DNA of 64,000 nucleotides from Streptococcus ilei (lineage in GTDB: Bacteria > Bacillota > Bacilli > Lactobacillales > Streptococcaceae). The translations under genes and the position numbers were made by a program. The notes beneath the pieces were generated by a model. That model made no database searches. It was not told where the DNA came from and saw only the letters and a program-made list of their open reading frames with translations. Shown in pieces: positions 45,201 through 54,403 of the stretch (position 1 is the first letter of the stretch; each line of letters opens with the position of its first letter). The stretch lies in the NCBI RefSeq assembly GCF_000479335.1, contig NC_022584.1, forward strand, positions 1,364,001 to 1,428,000, in the 5' to 3' direction.

Positions 45201-47555
45201 GTTCTTAATGGTCAACTTGTAATTAAAGGTTTCCCCTGGTTTAAAGGTTCGAGTTACTGTTGAAGCATCAGACAAGTCATCGTTCTTGGCGATGAACTTA
45301 CGAGAATAAACCCCTTCAGCTGCGACAATAGTATAGTTGGATTCCGCATGAGGAATCTTATCCGTTGTCGAACCATTGTTGTTTAAATCATAGCTATCTA
45401 CTGCAACTGTATTCGGGTTAGCAGTTTCTAGATCCCAGAGGCCTTCTCCTGCCAGATAGATATGGTTGGTAAAGGTTCCGCCATCAGCCTTCCCTTTTAA
45501 TTTAGTATAGATGAATGGTAAATTAGCCTTGCCACCAGTCTCTAGGGAGCGTTTGATAAATTCCTTTTGATCCAAATGGATAATCAAGGCAGAACGTCCA
45601 GAATTGTGGTAGTTTTCAATGACCTCATAGGATTTGTACCAAGGGGCATAAAAACGAGTGTTATTCTTATCAAAGTATTGATCTAGGTATTTGAAGTCAA
45701 TATCCAAGGTATTTGGATCAAAGAGATCAATAACACGCAAGTCCTTGTAATCCTTACCTGGATCTAAGCGAACATTATTAGCAGATAGGGCAAAACGAAT
45801 GGTTTTTCCATCTGTGAATTGGACATTGTTATAATCTGTATTCTTAGTCAGTTCAACATTTTCTGTCAATGGAAGAAGTTTGAACTGCCATTTAGCAGAT
45901 TGGTCTCTGTCTGCCCCTGACTGGGTTTTATAGGTGATCCGTCCAGTATTTTCATAGGCATTCTTGGACTCATCATTTTGATCGATATGGGTCTTTTCTG
46001 GATCCTTGAAGGCTGTATAGGTAGAAATATAAATCCCTTGACCAGATGGAAGCGCGAAGTCATCTTTCATCTCCAGTCTCCAGCCGACAACCGTTCCATA
46101 TTTGGTCAAATCAATGTTTCCAAATCCATCCTTGTCTGCCTCTGGTTGGATTTCTTTAGTTGAGCCATCTTCCATGGTTAGGATGATGCGTTTCACGTAT
46201 TGATTGATCAGAGGTCCATTTCCATAGATTCCAATCAACATACGACCATATTCAATTTTGGTAAACTTCAAGCGCGAGTCTACTTGCTCATCATAAAAGA
46301 CAAGATTCTTTTGAGCAAATGGTGTGGTATTATTGTATTTCAAGAGCCACTTGTAGTTAGCCGCCTTGTAGTCTGTCGAATCGTAGACATTTCCATCTGC
46401 TTGCTTAGCAAAGGCTCCTTTACCTTCCAAGTCACGTGAAGTGAGTCGGAAGATGAGAGAATCTTCAGCCGTTACATCCGGCTCTCCATCACCACGTTCC
46501 GCAGGAATCCCCACGACAGACGCCGTATTGGTCAAATCTTTCACTAAGACATCTTCTAAGGTTTGGTCTTTTTCCATGACCAAATCAGGGAATTTCAAGT
46601 ACAAGAAACTCTTGTCTTGAATTTTTTGCATCAAATCTGAATGATAGTTTTGAGGATTGGCATTGGCATCGGCAACAAAAGTTTTTGAAACCGTACCATC
46701 TCCATTATCGACCCAACCTTCTGATTTTTCTGTATCTAGAACCGCTGTACGAGTTTTTCCATCTTTGTCCGTATAGGTTGGCAGCTTATCTGTGATTGTT
46801 GCAGATTCCAACTGACGATAGCTACCATTGTACTGTCCACGCATCCCATCTAACAAGAAAGCAAACGGAACTGAAGTAGCTTTTTCGATGTACTTTTTGC
46901 CATCTGCTCCAGTTACAATCCCTGGAGATGCTTCCGCATAGTCTCTGGACATGGTCGCATCATAGTTCTGATTGACAAACTTGGTCAAGGTATAATCCTT
47001 GTATTGAGGTTTCCAAGTGATACTATTTATAGCAGTCTCAGCACCATTGATATTGAGTGTCCCTATGATATCCATCGAGTAGTTGGTAGGAGGGAATCCT
47101 AACTTAAACTTGGCGATAAATGGCAGGGTCAAGACCTCAGATTTTTGGTAGTTGGTAAAATGTAGACTAACATGGTAATCATCTCCTACCTTGGTCACTG
47201 TTGGTTCGTCATGTTGTGAACTACTAGTGAAACCTGGAACACTGACTTCCGACAAGTATTTCCCTGGGAGCACTAGGTTCACAACCACATCATCGAGATC
47301 TGTTGTCAGATTTTTAGGGGTAATCTGAATATAGCCAGACATGGTGTCAGACGTGGTATAGGCCATGCCGCCTGGATGCTCTTGCTTATCTCCATACAAG
47401 AGGCTAACATCTAAGGCACCGTTATCTCCGACTGCTAGCTCTTGCGCCAAGACTGTTACAGCACCTTGACCCAATTGACCCAGCATCATCAAAATGGTGA
47501 AGAGGGCAAACCCTTTTTTCAAAAAGGTTTTCCATAAGGACGGTCTCTTTTTCAT
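42219..47555 (-). CDS. LPXTG-anchored Cna-B repeat adhesin
   Basis: A 1778-residue surface protein. Seen: signal peptide (FALFTILMML ... VLAQE), a long N-terminal adhesin region (about 40-800) of DE-variant Ig-type look with conserved DxxTVT-like strands, a DUF11-like stretch (FNYKLTIKNNTDRPVENTVIYDVLP), one SpaA/prealbumin-like domain (FHVKKVDKDDTSKGLAGAEF), then seven Cna-B repeats of about 90 residues, each opening with a K-W-D...GLRP core. It ends LPSTG, membrane span and KKKKK. Lys and late Asn/Glu positions suggest isopeptide-stabilised domains. I start at 47555 with GGAG 8 nt upstream. The ligand is not readable. Confidence 0.9.
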   Translation of the reverse strand: MKKRPSLWKTFLKKGFALFTILMMLGQLGQGAVTVLAQELAVGDNGALDVSLLYGDKQEHPGGMAYTTSDTMSGYIQITPKNLTTDLDDVVVNLVLPGKYLSEVSVPGFTSSSQHDEPTVTKVGDDYHVSLHFTNYQKSEVLTLPFIAKFKLGFPPTNYSMDIIGTLNINGAETAINSITWKPQYKDYTLTKFVNQNYDATMSRDYAEASPGIVTGADGKKYIEKATSVPFAFLLDGMRGQYNGSYRQLESATITDKLPTYTDKDGKTRTAVLDTEKSEGWVDNGDGTVSKTFVADANANPQNYHSDLMQKIQDKSFLYLKFPDLVMEKDQTLEDVLVKDLTNTASVVGIPAERGDGEPDVTAEDSLIFRLTSRDLEGKGAFAKQADGNVYDSTDYKAANYKWLLKYNNTTPFAQKNLVFYDEQVDSRLKFTKIEYGRMLIGIYGNGPLINQYVKRIILTMEDGSTKEIQPEADKDGFGNIDLTKYGTVVGWRLEMKDDFALPSGQGIYISTYTAFKDPEKTHIDQNDESKNAYENTGRITYKTQSGADRDQSAKWQFKLLPLTENVELTKNTDYNNVQFTDGKTIRFALSANNVRLDPGKDYKDLRVIDLFDPNTLDIDFKYLDQYFDKNNTRFYAPWYKSYEVIENYHNSGRSALIIHLDQKEFIKRSLETGGKANLPFIYTKLKGKADGGTFTNHIYLAGEGLWDLETANPNTVAVDSYDLNNNGSTTDKIPHAESNYTIVAAEGVYSRKFIAKNDDLSDASTVTRTFKPGETFNYKLTIKNNTDRPVENTVIYDVLPKVGDVNTLDASARKTEYTVSLRGPITAPEGWTAYYTTDTTVTASTMAQAADRDIWTADVTDYSKVTGIKVVANEGTTIGARSQVDIAVPVVNPSELTDQVKQLMLERTEDNKDNGGRSGVVQAHNQFGYRAKGHEGNRESNTVTSQIFAASFHVKKVDKDDTSKGLAGAEFTLSDATGAVLATQVSDKDGDLAFTTLTEGTYTLKETKAPDNYKLDETEHAVLVTYDADQQLYHVTIDGEATGSKASPKVIANEKDIHYIDLEASKVWDDQDNVEGLRPESIEFQLYKNGKAEGKPVALSAGNDWKVTFNNLPDKDKDGKVITYTVKEVKVPTHYTTDSQEAQFVDGKATITNKRTPETTEVTVKKVWDDAQNQDGLRPSTITVHLLANGEEVQTATLSGEGDTWSHSFTDLPVYKNGQKLVYTVTEDTVANYSTVIEGSTITNSYKPGKTSVTVTKKWVDAENQDGLRPKSIKVQLYANDQKSGKEVELSADNDWTYTFSDLDEKKAGQAVQYTVKEIEVPKGYTQTVEATNPGQVVISNTHTPSKTKVQVTKKWEDANNQDGLRPATITVKLYKDGVATDQTLELSEANQWQGSFENLDEKAAGKAIHYTVKEENVPEGYTLSIDDKDPAHPILTNKHEPTVTQVKVTKKWEDANNQDGLRPKEIQVQLYAGDQEVGEKVVLSTDNKWTHTFTKLPEKANGEIIHYSVKEVVVPKGYTVTEESQEKGDLVLTNTHTPSTVDIPVMKIWADNDNQDGLRPAKITVNLYANGEKVAHKDITSETDWRETFTGLPEFKDGKKIVYTLQEERVENYSPSIDQESYTITNTHTPGKTSLSVTKQWDDQEDKDGLRPKSVKVQLYADGKKSGEVIELSAENKWTHTFANLDKHVKGKAVTYTVEEVDVPTGYQVTKTDDGQGNVVLTNKHEPTKPVTPEPKKPGKKIGFLPSTGTTISLISLVLAFVVASSAAYLLKKKKK

Positions 47556-47576
47556 TCTTTCATCTCCTTTTATCAT

Positions 47577-47925
47577 TTTGAACCCAAAAAGTTCCTCATT
47601 ACATTTTTATCATATATGAGTCAAATAAGCCAACGATTTTATAAAAAATGTCGCTAAATGAACAAATAAACGCCTCAATGTTCTTATTTTAAAAATTTTT
47701 CTCGATTTCTGCATCAATCAACCAATTTAGGTTAAGTCCCCCAAAAAATATGATTGCAAGCTATTTTTTTGGATCTATTTTATGCCTCCATCACTTGTTT
47801 CCATAGCTTTTTTATACCCTTCCAAAACGCCCCTAAAGACCTTGCATGGATATCCTTAGGGTATTTATAAGTTTTTTTTGACACAAGCTCCCTGTCTAAT
47901 GCCTTCTCCTGTCATCAAAGGGATG
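47577..47925 (-). other. Gene-free, AT-rich upstream region of the adhesin
   Basis: No ORF or RNA gene recognised. A weak minus-strand promoter candidate is TTGTTC, 16 nt, TATAAA at about 47638-47665. At 47820-47875 an ACCCTAAGGATATCC / CTTTAGGGGCG imperfect inverted repeat is seen, with no assigned role. Confidence 0.4.
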
Positions 47926-47958
47926 CAAAAAAACCAGCCCTCTTTCGGAGCTGGTTGA
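47926..47958 (-). terminator. Terminator of the C39-type Bsp-repeat gene
   Basis: AACCAGC / GCTGGTT with an 11-nt loop is followed by TTTTTTT on the minus strand. Confidence 0.82.
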
Positions 47959-47979
47959 CTTTCTATTATAGAAAAGTCC

Positions 47980-50900
47980 TTAGGCAAAAATGCTGAAAAA
48001 TGGTGAACCTAATTTAGCATCGATTGGATCGGTACTTTTTACTGAGAAGATATAATCAATAGAGTGCCAGCCGTTGTTGGCAGGATTAAATGGATCTCTT
48101 ACATAGGTTTTCCCGTTATCATAGCCTTGCAAGACGATTTCATGCGTATAAGGAGCATTGATAAAGATACTTTCCTCAACTGCAGCAAGAACGTGTTTTC
48201 CGGATACTAAGGTTGCAGCAATTGCATCTTTCCCTGTAAGCATTTGGCTCTTTAAGCCCCAATGATTCGTAGCAGCAACAAGTCCATCGGCATCTGTTCC
48301 GGCTACAGCAATTTTATTAAAAGAATTGGTATTGTAATACAGATAATCCGCTACTGTAGTTGGTAACACTTGTCGTCCGAGAATATCCGTAAAAGTCATA
48401 GCCAAGGAAGTTGGAACACAGCCCGATTGGTCCATGTTGCTGACACCATACCATTTCCCTCCCCAACGAGGATCGCGTTGAGAATAATAAGCAGTTTGAG
48501 AACCAACTTTTGGATTACGAGGGGATAGTTTTGTTTTTCCAAGATTAAAACCTTCAACACTGTCATCTGTATAATCTACATAAACATGTGTAGTATAGTC
48601 CCCCGATACATTCCCATGATTAAAGGCAAGAATGTCGACATTGGTTTCCACACCACTTGGTTTCGTTGAATACCAACGAAGGTTTTCCTGATGAGGCTGG
48701 GACCAAACCGCAACTCGGATTTGCTTAATTTGTCGACCTTGAGGAGCTTGGTATACCGTGACCGTATATGTTCCTTTTTCAGAATTGACATTCTTTATAA
48801 GAGCCTGTGTTTTTGTATTGGCCTTGCGGTTTTCAACTTGTACTGTTGTCGCTCCAATACCAACACGACTATCATCCCCCTGGATATAGTACAAATGAAC
48901 ATGGTAGGTCCCTGTCGAGTTCTTATGGTTAGAAGCCTTCACGCTGACCTTGTAGGTCCCATCTGATTGACGAATCGCTTCGTACCAACGGATATCATCT
49001 TGGCCGTCCTTATCAGACCAGGTCGGAACTTGAATGGTCCGTACGCCTTTAGGGCTGTAGACATCTTTAATGATGACATCAAAAGTTCCGGTCTCTTTGT
49101 TATTGTTTTGGATTACAATCGTACCAGTCGGACTTGTTTTTCCTTCATACTGGACGAAGGTTTTCTTCACAAAGGTATTCTGACCTTTATGGTCTACATA
49201 AAAGAGCTGAGCCTCATACTGACCATTCGCATTTTCATGATCACTGGCCTTGGCTGTAACCGTATAAGAGCCATCCGATTGACGGCTTGGGCTATACCAA
49301 ACAATGTCCTTCATCCCATTCGCTTGTGACCAGAAAGGAATCTTCACTTCCTTGTAGCCCTCAAAGCCCTTGAGGTTCTTGGCTGTGATTGTAAAGGTAC
49401 CTTCTACCTCGTTTTTTGAGATAGTGATATCTGCACTTGGCTTTGCACGATCGACAAAGGCTTTCTTCACAAAGGTATTGCGACCTTGCTGGTCTACATA
49501 GAAGAGCTGAGCTTCGTACTTCCCACTGGCATTTTCATGATCACTGACATTAGCTGTAACTGTATAAGAACCATCTGCTTGACGACTTGGGCTATACCAA
49601 ACGATGTCCTTCATGCCATTCGCTTGTGACCAGAAGGGAATCTTCACTTCCTTGTAGCCCTCAAAGCCCTTGAGGTTCTTGGCTGTGATCGTAAAGTTCC
49701 CATTAGAATCCGGATTAGAGATTGATAAGTCAGCACTTGGCTTTGCACGATCGACAAAGGCCTTCTTCACAAAGGTGTTGCGACCTTGATAGTCCACATA
49801 GAAGACCTGTGATTCGTACTTCCCGCTGGCATTTTCATGATCATTGACATTAGCTGTAACCGTATAAGAACCATCTGTTTGACGACTTGGGCTATACCAA
49901 ACGATGTCCTTCATTCCATTGGCATGCGACCAGAAAGGAATCTTCACTTCCTTGTAACCCTCAAAGCCTTTGAGGTTCTTGGCTGTGATCGTAAAGTTCC
50001 CATTAGAATCCGGATTAGAGATTGATAAGTCAGCGCTTGGCTTTGCACGATCGACAAAGGCCTTCTTCACAAAGGTGTTGCGACCTTGATAGTCCACATA
50101 GAAGACCTGTGATTCGTACTTCCCGCTGGCATTTTCATGATCATTGACATTAGCTGTAACCGTATAAGAACCATCTGTTTGACGACTTGGGCTATACCAA
50201 ACGATGTCCTTCATTCCATTGGCATGCGACCAGAAAGGAATCTTCACTTCCTTGTAACCCTCAAAGCCTTTGAGGTTCTTGGCTGTGATCGTAAAGTTCC
50301 CATTAGAATCCGGATTAGAGATTGATAAGTCAGCGCTTGGCTTTGCACGATCGACAAAGGCCTTCTTCACAAAGGTGTTGCGACCTTGATAGTCCACATA
50401 GAAGACCTGTGATTCGTACTTCCCGCTGGCATTTTCATGATCATTGACATTAGCTGTAACCGTATAAGAACCATCTGTTTGACGACTTGGGCTATACCAA
50501 ACGATGTCCTTCATTCCATTGGCATGCGACCAGAAAGGAATCTTCACTTCCTTGTAACCCTCAAAGCCTTTGAGGTTCTTGGCTGTGATCGTAAAGTTCC
50601 CATTAGAATCCGGATTAGAGATTGATAAGTCAGCGCTTGGCTTTGCACGATCGACAAAGGCCTTCTTCACAAAGGTGTTGCGACCTTGATAGTCCACATA
50701 GAAGACCTGTGATTCGTACTTCCCGCTGGCATTTTCATGATCATTGACATTAGCTGTAACCGTATAAGAACCATCTGTTTGACGACTTGGGCTATACCAA
50801 ACGATATCCTTCATTCCATTGGCATGCGACCAGAAAGGAATCTTCACTTCCTTGTAGCCCTCAAGGCCTTTGAGGTTCTTAGCTGTAATCGTAAAGTTCC

Positions 50901-51345
50901 CATTAACATCTGGATTAGAGATGGTCAAATCTGCCGAAACAGGGCTACTAACTGTACGGCCAGATGGAGCCTTGGAACCAGCACTATAGAAAGTAGTGGT
51001 CCCCGTTACTGGTTTCGCAGTTGACTCAGAGGATGGGGCAGATTGTCCTGATGAAATAGGCTGTGTTTCTACCTTTGGCTCGTCTGCCTTCGTAACTTCT
51101 GAGCTAGCGACTGGAAGCTCTGTTACTGGAGCTGGCGCCACATATTGATGAGTCCCTACTTCTTGCTTTTCCTCGACAACTGGTGCTGAACTAGCTTGTG
51201 TCGTTACTGCTTCACTTTCAGTGACTGCCGACTCTTTCACTCCCACCTCATCGGCATGGGCAACTTGAGCTGAGGCAGCTAGCAATACAGCTGCACTGGC
51301 AAAATAAATGAAATCCTTTTTTCTCATTTTCATTCCCTTAATCAT
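47980..51345 (-). CDS. Secreted GBS Bsp-like repeat protein with C39-type peptidase domain
   Basis: A 1121-residue secreted protein. Seen: signal peptide (FIYFASAAVLLAASAQVAHA), an Ala/Ser/Val/Glu-rich linker (35-125), then eight Bsp-like repeats of about 100 residues (core NGMKDIVWYSPSRQ, FYVDYQGRNTFVKK), of which the middle ones are nearly identical. The C-terminal domain (about 950-1121) resembles Peptidase_C39_2: Cys in DQSGCVPTS, His in YTHEIVLQGYD, Asp in VRDPF. No LPXTG. Bsp repeats occur in streptococcal cell-shape and wall-associated proteins. Target of the peptidase unknown (peptidoglycan cross-bridge or protein). The start could be the ATG at 51345 (GGGGAG upstream) or 18 nt later (AAGGGA). 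A tandem paralogue lies upstream. Confidence 0.88.
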   Translation of the reverse strand: MIKGMKMRKKDFIYFASAAVLLAASAQVAHADEVGVKESAVTESEAVTTQASSAPVVEEKQEVGTHQYVAPAPVTELPVASSEVTKADEPKVETQPISSGQSAPSSESTAKPVTGTTTFYSAGSKAPSGRTVSSPVSADLTISNPDVNGNFTITAKNLKGLEGYKEVKIPFWSHANGMKDIVWYSPSRQTDGSYTVTANVNDHENASGKYESQVFYVDYQGRNTFVKKAFVDRAKPSADLSISNPDSNGNFTITAKNLKGFEGYKEVKIPFWSHANGMKDIVWYSPSRQTDGSYTVTANVNDHENASGKYESQVFYVDYQGRNTFVKKAFVDRAKPSADLSISNPDSNGNFTITAKNLKGFEGYKEVKIPFWSHANGMKDIVWYSPSRQTDGSYTVTANVNDHENASGKYESQVFYVDYQGRNTFVKKAFVDRAKPSADLSISNPDSNGNFTITAKNLKGFEGYKEVKIPFWSHANGMKDIVWYSPSRQTDGSYTVTANVNDHENASGKYESQVFYVDYQGRNTFVKKAFVDRAKPSADLSISNPDSNGNFTITAKNLKGFEGYKEVKIPFWSQANGMKDIVWYSPSRQADGSYTVTANVSDHENASGKYEAQLFYVDQQGRNTFVKKAFVDRAKPSADITISKNEVEGTFTITAKNLKGFEGYKEVKIPFWSQANGMKDIVWYSPSRQSDGSYTVTAKASDHENANGQYEAQLFYVDHKGQNTFVKKTFVQYEGKTSPTGTIVIQNNNKETGTFDVIIKDVYSPKGVRTIQVPTWSDKDGQDDIRWYEAIRQSDGTYKVSVKASNHKNSTGTYHVHLYYIQGDDSRVGIGATTVQVENRKANTKTQALIKNVNSEKGTYTVTVYQAPQGRQIKQIRVAVWSQPHQENLRWYSTKPSGVETNVDILAFNHGNVSGDYTTHVYVDYTDDSVEGFNLGKTKLSPRNPKVGSQTAYYSQRDPRWGGKWYGVSNMDQSGCVPTSLAMTFTDILGRQVLPTTVADYLYYNTNSFNKIAVAGTDADGLVAATNHWGLKSQMLTGKDAIAATLVSGKHVLAAVEESIFINAPYTHEIVLQGYDNGKTYVRDPFNPANNGWHSIDYIFSVKSTDPIDAKLGSPFFSIFA
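49741..50640 (-). repeat. Three identical 300-bp tandem units encoding Bsp repeats
   Basis: 49741-50040, 50041-50340 and 50341-50640 read as the same sequence apart from one base seen in the first unit boundary region. A fourth, diverging unit continues to about 50940. Exactly 100 codons per unit keep the frame; copy number is free to change by recombination. Confidence 0.9.
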
Positions 51346-51480
51346 ATTTTATACTCCCCTATTGTACCATATAGAATAGCAATACGAAAGTAATCTAAAG
51401 GATAACTCCTCTCTTCTTAAAAAAAATCCCATTAGAAGATTGGTAAGTTTTCAGCATAAGTGAAGTATTAATATCTTTAA

Positions 51481-51537
51481 AAAGAAAAACTCTTGAAAAG
51501 AGCTATTATCGATCTTTTCAGGAGTTTCTACAAATTA
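51481..51537 (-). terminator. Terminator of the CHAP-type Bsp-repeat gene
   Basis: AAACTCCTGAAAAGA pairs with TCTTTTCAAGAGTTT (one bulged mismatch) and is followed by T-rich sequence on the minus strand. Confidence 0.75.
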
Positions 51538-51544
51538 AAATTTG

Positions 51545-54304
51545 TTATTTATAACGTGGTGTCGCAAATCCGCGGATATTGCCGTGTCCAATACGGTAAA
51601 CATTGCGTTTTACAGTACCAACAACACCGGAATTTCCTTCGATTGTATGAATCAATCCATTTTCGACGCGTTCTACAATCCCAATATGATCCGCAAATCC
51701 ATCATTCGGTTGAGAGTATTGGTCCCAGTTAAAGGTAATAATATCACCCGCTTTTGGTGTAGAAGCTCCATCCTCATTCCAAATACCGAGACGCTTAAAG
51801 ATTTGGATGTGGCGCTCTACCCCACACTCACGACCAATGAGATGACTAAGACCTTCGCGTTGGAAAACTGTTGTTACAAACACATCGCACCAATCATCAG
51901 AATTTTTCACAGCGTATCCAACTGGTAGGGGATTTATGCTATTGTAATCCTTGACCAATTGATGATGGGCTGCACTTCCACTTCGAACACCTACTAAATT
52001 TGCAGCTGCTCGAAGAACCCGATCTCGTTGTCCATTCGTAACACGAGGAGTGTATGCTGCTTGATCAACTGTCTCACGAGGTGAAAGAGCCGTTTGACCC
52101 AAGTCAAAACCTTCAACGCCACCATCCACATAGTCCACATAGACGTGAGTGGTGTAGTTCCCTTTCTGGTATTGGTGATTCGCTGCAGAGACTTGCACTT
52201 CTGTATGCGTACCAGAAGGTGCTGTAGTATACCAGTAGAGATTTTCTTGATGAGCTTGAGACCAAGCAGCAACACGGATATTCTTGATCCGACGTCCCTG
52301 AGGTGCTTGGTCTACTGTTACCGTAAAGGTTCCCGCACCAGAATTAACATTTTTGATTCCTGTTTGGGTCTTGGTCGTCAGATTTCTAAATTCCACTTCT
52401 GTGGTTGTTGTCCCAGCCCCTACACGCGAGCCATCATTTTGAATGTAATAAAGATGAACATGGTATTTGCCAGTAGAGTTCTTGTGATCGCTAGCCTTGA
52501 CAGAAACCTTGTAGTCTCCGTTTGCTTGACGAGTCGCTTCGTACCAACGGATATCATCTTGGCCGTCCTTATCAGACCAGGTCGGAACTTGAATGGTCCG
52601 TACGCCTTTAGGGCTGTAGACATCTTTAATAATGACGTCAAAAGTTCCCGTATCCTTGTTATTGTTTTGGATTGTGATCGTACCAGTCGGACTTGTTTTC
52701 CCTTCATACTGGACGAAGGTTTTCTTCACAAAGGTATTCTGACCTTTATGGTCTACATAAAAGAGCTGAGCCTCATACTGACCATTCGCATTTTCATGAT
52801 CACTGGCCTTAGCTGTAACCGTATAAGAGCCATCCGCTTGACGGCTTGGGCTATACCAAACAATGTCCTTCATCCCATTCGCTTGTGACCAGAAAGGAAT
52901 CTTCACTTCCTTGTAGCCCTCAAAGCCCTTGAGGTTCTTGGCTGTGATTGTAAAGGTACCTTCTACCTCGTTTTTTGAGATAGTGATATCTGCACTTGGC
53001 TTTGCACGATCGACAAAGGCTTTCTTCACAAAGGTATTGCGACCTTGCTGGTCTACATAGAAGAGCTGAGCTTCGTACTTCCCACTGGCATTTTCATGAT
53101 CACTGACATTAGCTGTAACTGTATAAGAACCATCTGCTTGACGACTTGGGCTATACCAAACGATGTCCTTCATGCCATTCGCTTGTGACCAGAAGGGAAT
53201 CTTCACTTCCTTGTAGCCCTCAAAGCCCTTGAGGTTCTTGGCTGTGATCGTAAAGTTCCCATTAGAATCCGGATTAGAGATTGATAAGTCAGCGCTTGGC
53301 TTTGCACGATCGACAAAGGCCTTCTTCACAAAGGTATTGCGACCTTGCTGGTCTACATAGAAGACTTGCGCTTCGTACTTCCCGCTGGCATTTTCATGAT
53401 CATTGGCGTTAGCTGTAACCGTATAAGAACCATCTGTTTGACGACTTGGGCTATACCAAACGATATCCTTCATTCCATTGGCATGCGACCAGAAAGGAAT
53501 CTTCACTTCCTTGTAACCCTCAAAGCCTTTGAGGTTCTTGGCTGTGATCGTAAAGTTCCCATTAGAATCCGGATTAGAGATTGATAAGTCAGCGCTTGGC
53601 TTTGCACGATCGACAAAGGCCTTCTTCACAAAGGTATTGCGACCTTGCTGGTCTACATAGAAGACTTGCGCTTCGTACTTCCCGCTGGCATTTTCATGAT
53701 CATTGGCGTTAGCTGTAACCGTATAAGAACCATCTGTTTGACGACTTGGGCTATACCAAACGATATCCTTCATTCCATTGGCATGCGACCAGAAAGGAAT
53801 CTTCACTTCCTTGTAGCCCTCAAGGCCTTTGAGGTTCTTAGCTGTAATCGTAAAGTTCCCATTAACATCTGGATTAGAGATGGTCAAATCTGCCGAAACA
53901 GGGCTACTAACTGTACGGCCAGATGGAGCCTTGGAACCGGCACTATAGAAAGTAGTGGTCCCCGTTACAGGTTTCGCAGCTGACTCAGAAGATGGGACAG
54001 ATTCCCCTGCTGTAATAGGCTTTGTTTCTACCTGTGGGTCGTCTGACTTCGTAACTTCTGAGCTAGTGACTGGAAGCTCTGTTACTGGAGCTGGCGCCAC
54101 ATATTGATGAGTCCCTACTTCTTGCTTTTCCTCGACAACTGGCGCTGAGCTAGCTGGTGTCGTTACTGCTTCACTTTCAGTAACTGCCGATTCTTTCACT
54201 CCCACTTCATCGGCATGGGCAACTTGAACTGAGGCAGCTAGCAATACAGCTGCACTGGTAAAATAAATGAAATCCTTTTTTCTCATTTTCATTCCTTTAA
54301 TCAT
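51545..54304 (-). CDS. Secreted GBS Bsp-like repeat protein with CHAP amidase domain
   Basis: A 919-residue paralogue of the neighbouring C39-type protein. The signal peptide and linker (1-130) are almost identical, followed by six Bsp-like repeats; the last ones correspond to those of the neighbour. The C-terminal domain (about 760-919) is a CHAP-type cysteine hydrolase instead: Cys in DDWCDVFVT, His in FADHIGIVE, then EGNSG, as in peptidoglycan amidases/endopeptidases. No wall anchor. Extended -10 promoter TGC-TAAAAT at about 54330. Likely role: peptidoglycan cleavage in division or cell shape (inference from the domain). Confidence 0.9.
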   Translation of the reverse strand: MIKGMKMRKKDFIYFTSAAVLLAASVQVAHADEVGVKESAVTESEAVTTPASSAPVVEEKQEVGTHQYVAPAPVTELPVTSSEVTKSDDPQVETKPITAGESVPSSESAAKPVTGTTTFYSAGSKAPSGRTVSSPVSADLTISNPDVNGNFTITAKNLKGLEGYKEVKIPFWSHANGMKDIVWYSPSRQTDGSYTVTANANDHENASGKYEAQVFYVDQQGRNTFVKKAFVDRAKPSADLSISNPDSNGNFTITAKNLKGFEGYKEVKIPFWSHANGMKDIVWYSPSRQTDGSYTVTANANDHENASGKYEAQVFYVDQQGRNTFVKKAFVDRAKPSADLSISNPDSNGNFTITAKNLKGFEGYKEVKIPFWSQANGMKDIVWYSPSRQADGSYTVTANVSDHENASGKYEAQLFYVDQQGRNTFVKKAFVDRAKPSADITISKNEVEGTFTITAKNLKGFEGYKEVKIPFWSQANGMKDIVWYSPSRQADGSYTVTAKASDHENANGQYEAQLFYVDHKGQNTFVKKTFVQYEGKTSPTGTITIQNNNKDTGTFDVIIKDVYSPKGVRTIQVPTWSDKDGQDDIRWYEATRQANGDYKVSVKASDHKNSTGKYHVHLYYIQNDGSRVGAGTTTTEVEFRNLTTKTQTGIKNVNSGAGTFTVTVDQAPQGRRIKNIRVAAWSQAHQENLYWYTTAPSGTHTEVQVSAANHQYQKGNYTTHVYVDYVDGGVEGFDLGQTALSPRETVDQAAYTPRVTNGQRDRVLRAAANLVGVRSGSAAHHQLVKDYNSINPLPVGYAVKNSDDWCDVFVTTVFQREGLSHLIGRECGVERHIQIFKRLGIWNEDGASTPKAGDIITFNWDQYSQPNDGFADHIGIVERVENGLIHTIEGNSGVVGTVKRNVYRIGHGNIRGFATPRYK

Positions 54305-54378
54305 ATTTTATACTGTTCCTATTTTAGCACACCGAGAGGGATTCGAAAAGGTTTCTAGGTGTTTTTTCTACAGAATAT

Positions 54379-54403
54379 AAAAAGAAGCCTTTTTAGGCTT
54401 CTA
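54379..54403 (-). terminator. Terminator at the end of the capsule locus
   Basis: AGAAGCC / GGCTTCT with loop TAAAAA is followed by TTTTT on the minus strand. It overlaps the stop codon of the last gene. Confidence 0.85.

Noticed and set aside
49837..51024. Series of identical 62-residue plus-strand ORFs
   Set aside because: They are antisense shadows of the 300-bp Bsp tandem repeats, not separate genes, and the array is not CRISPR because units are 300 bp with no spacers.
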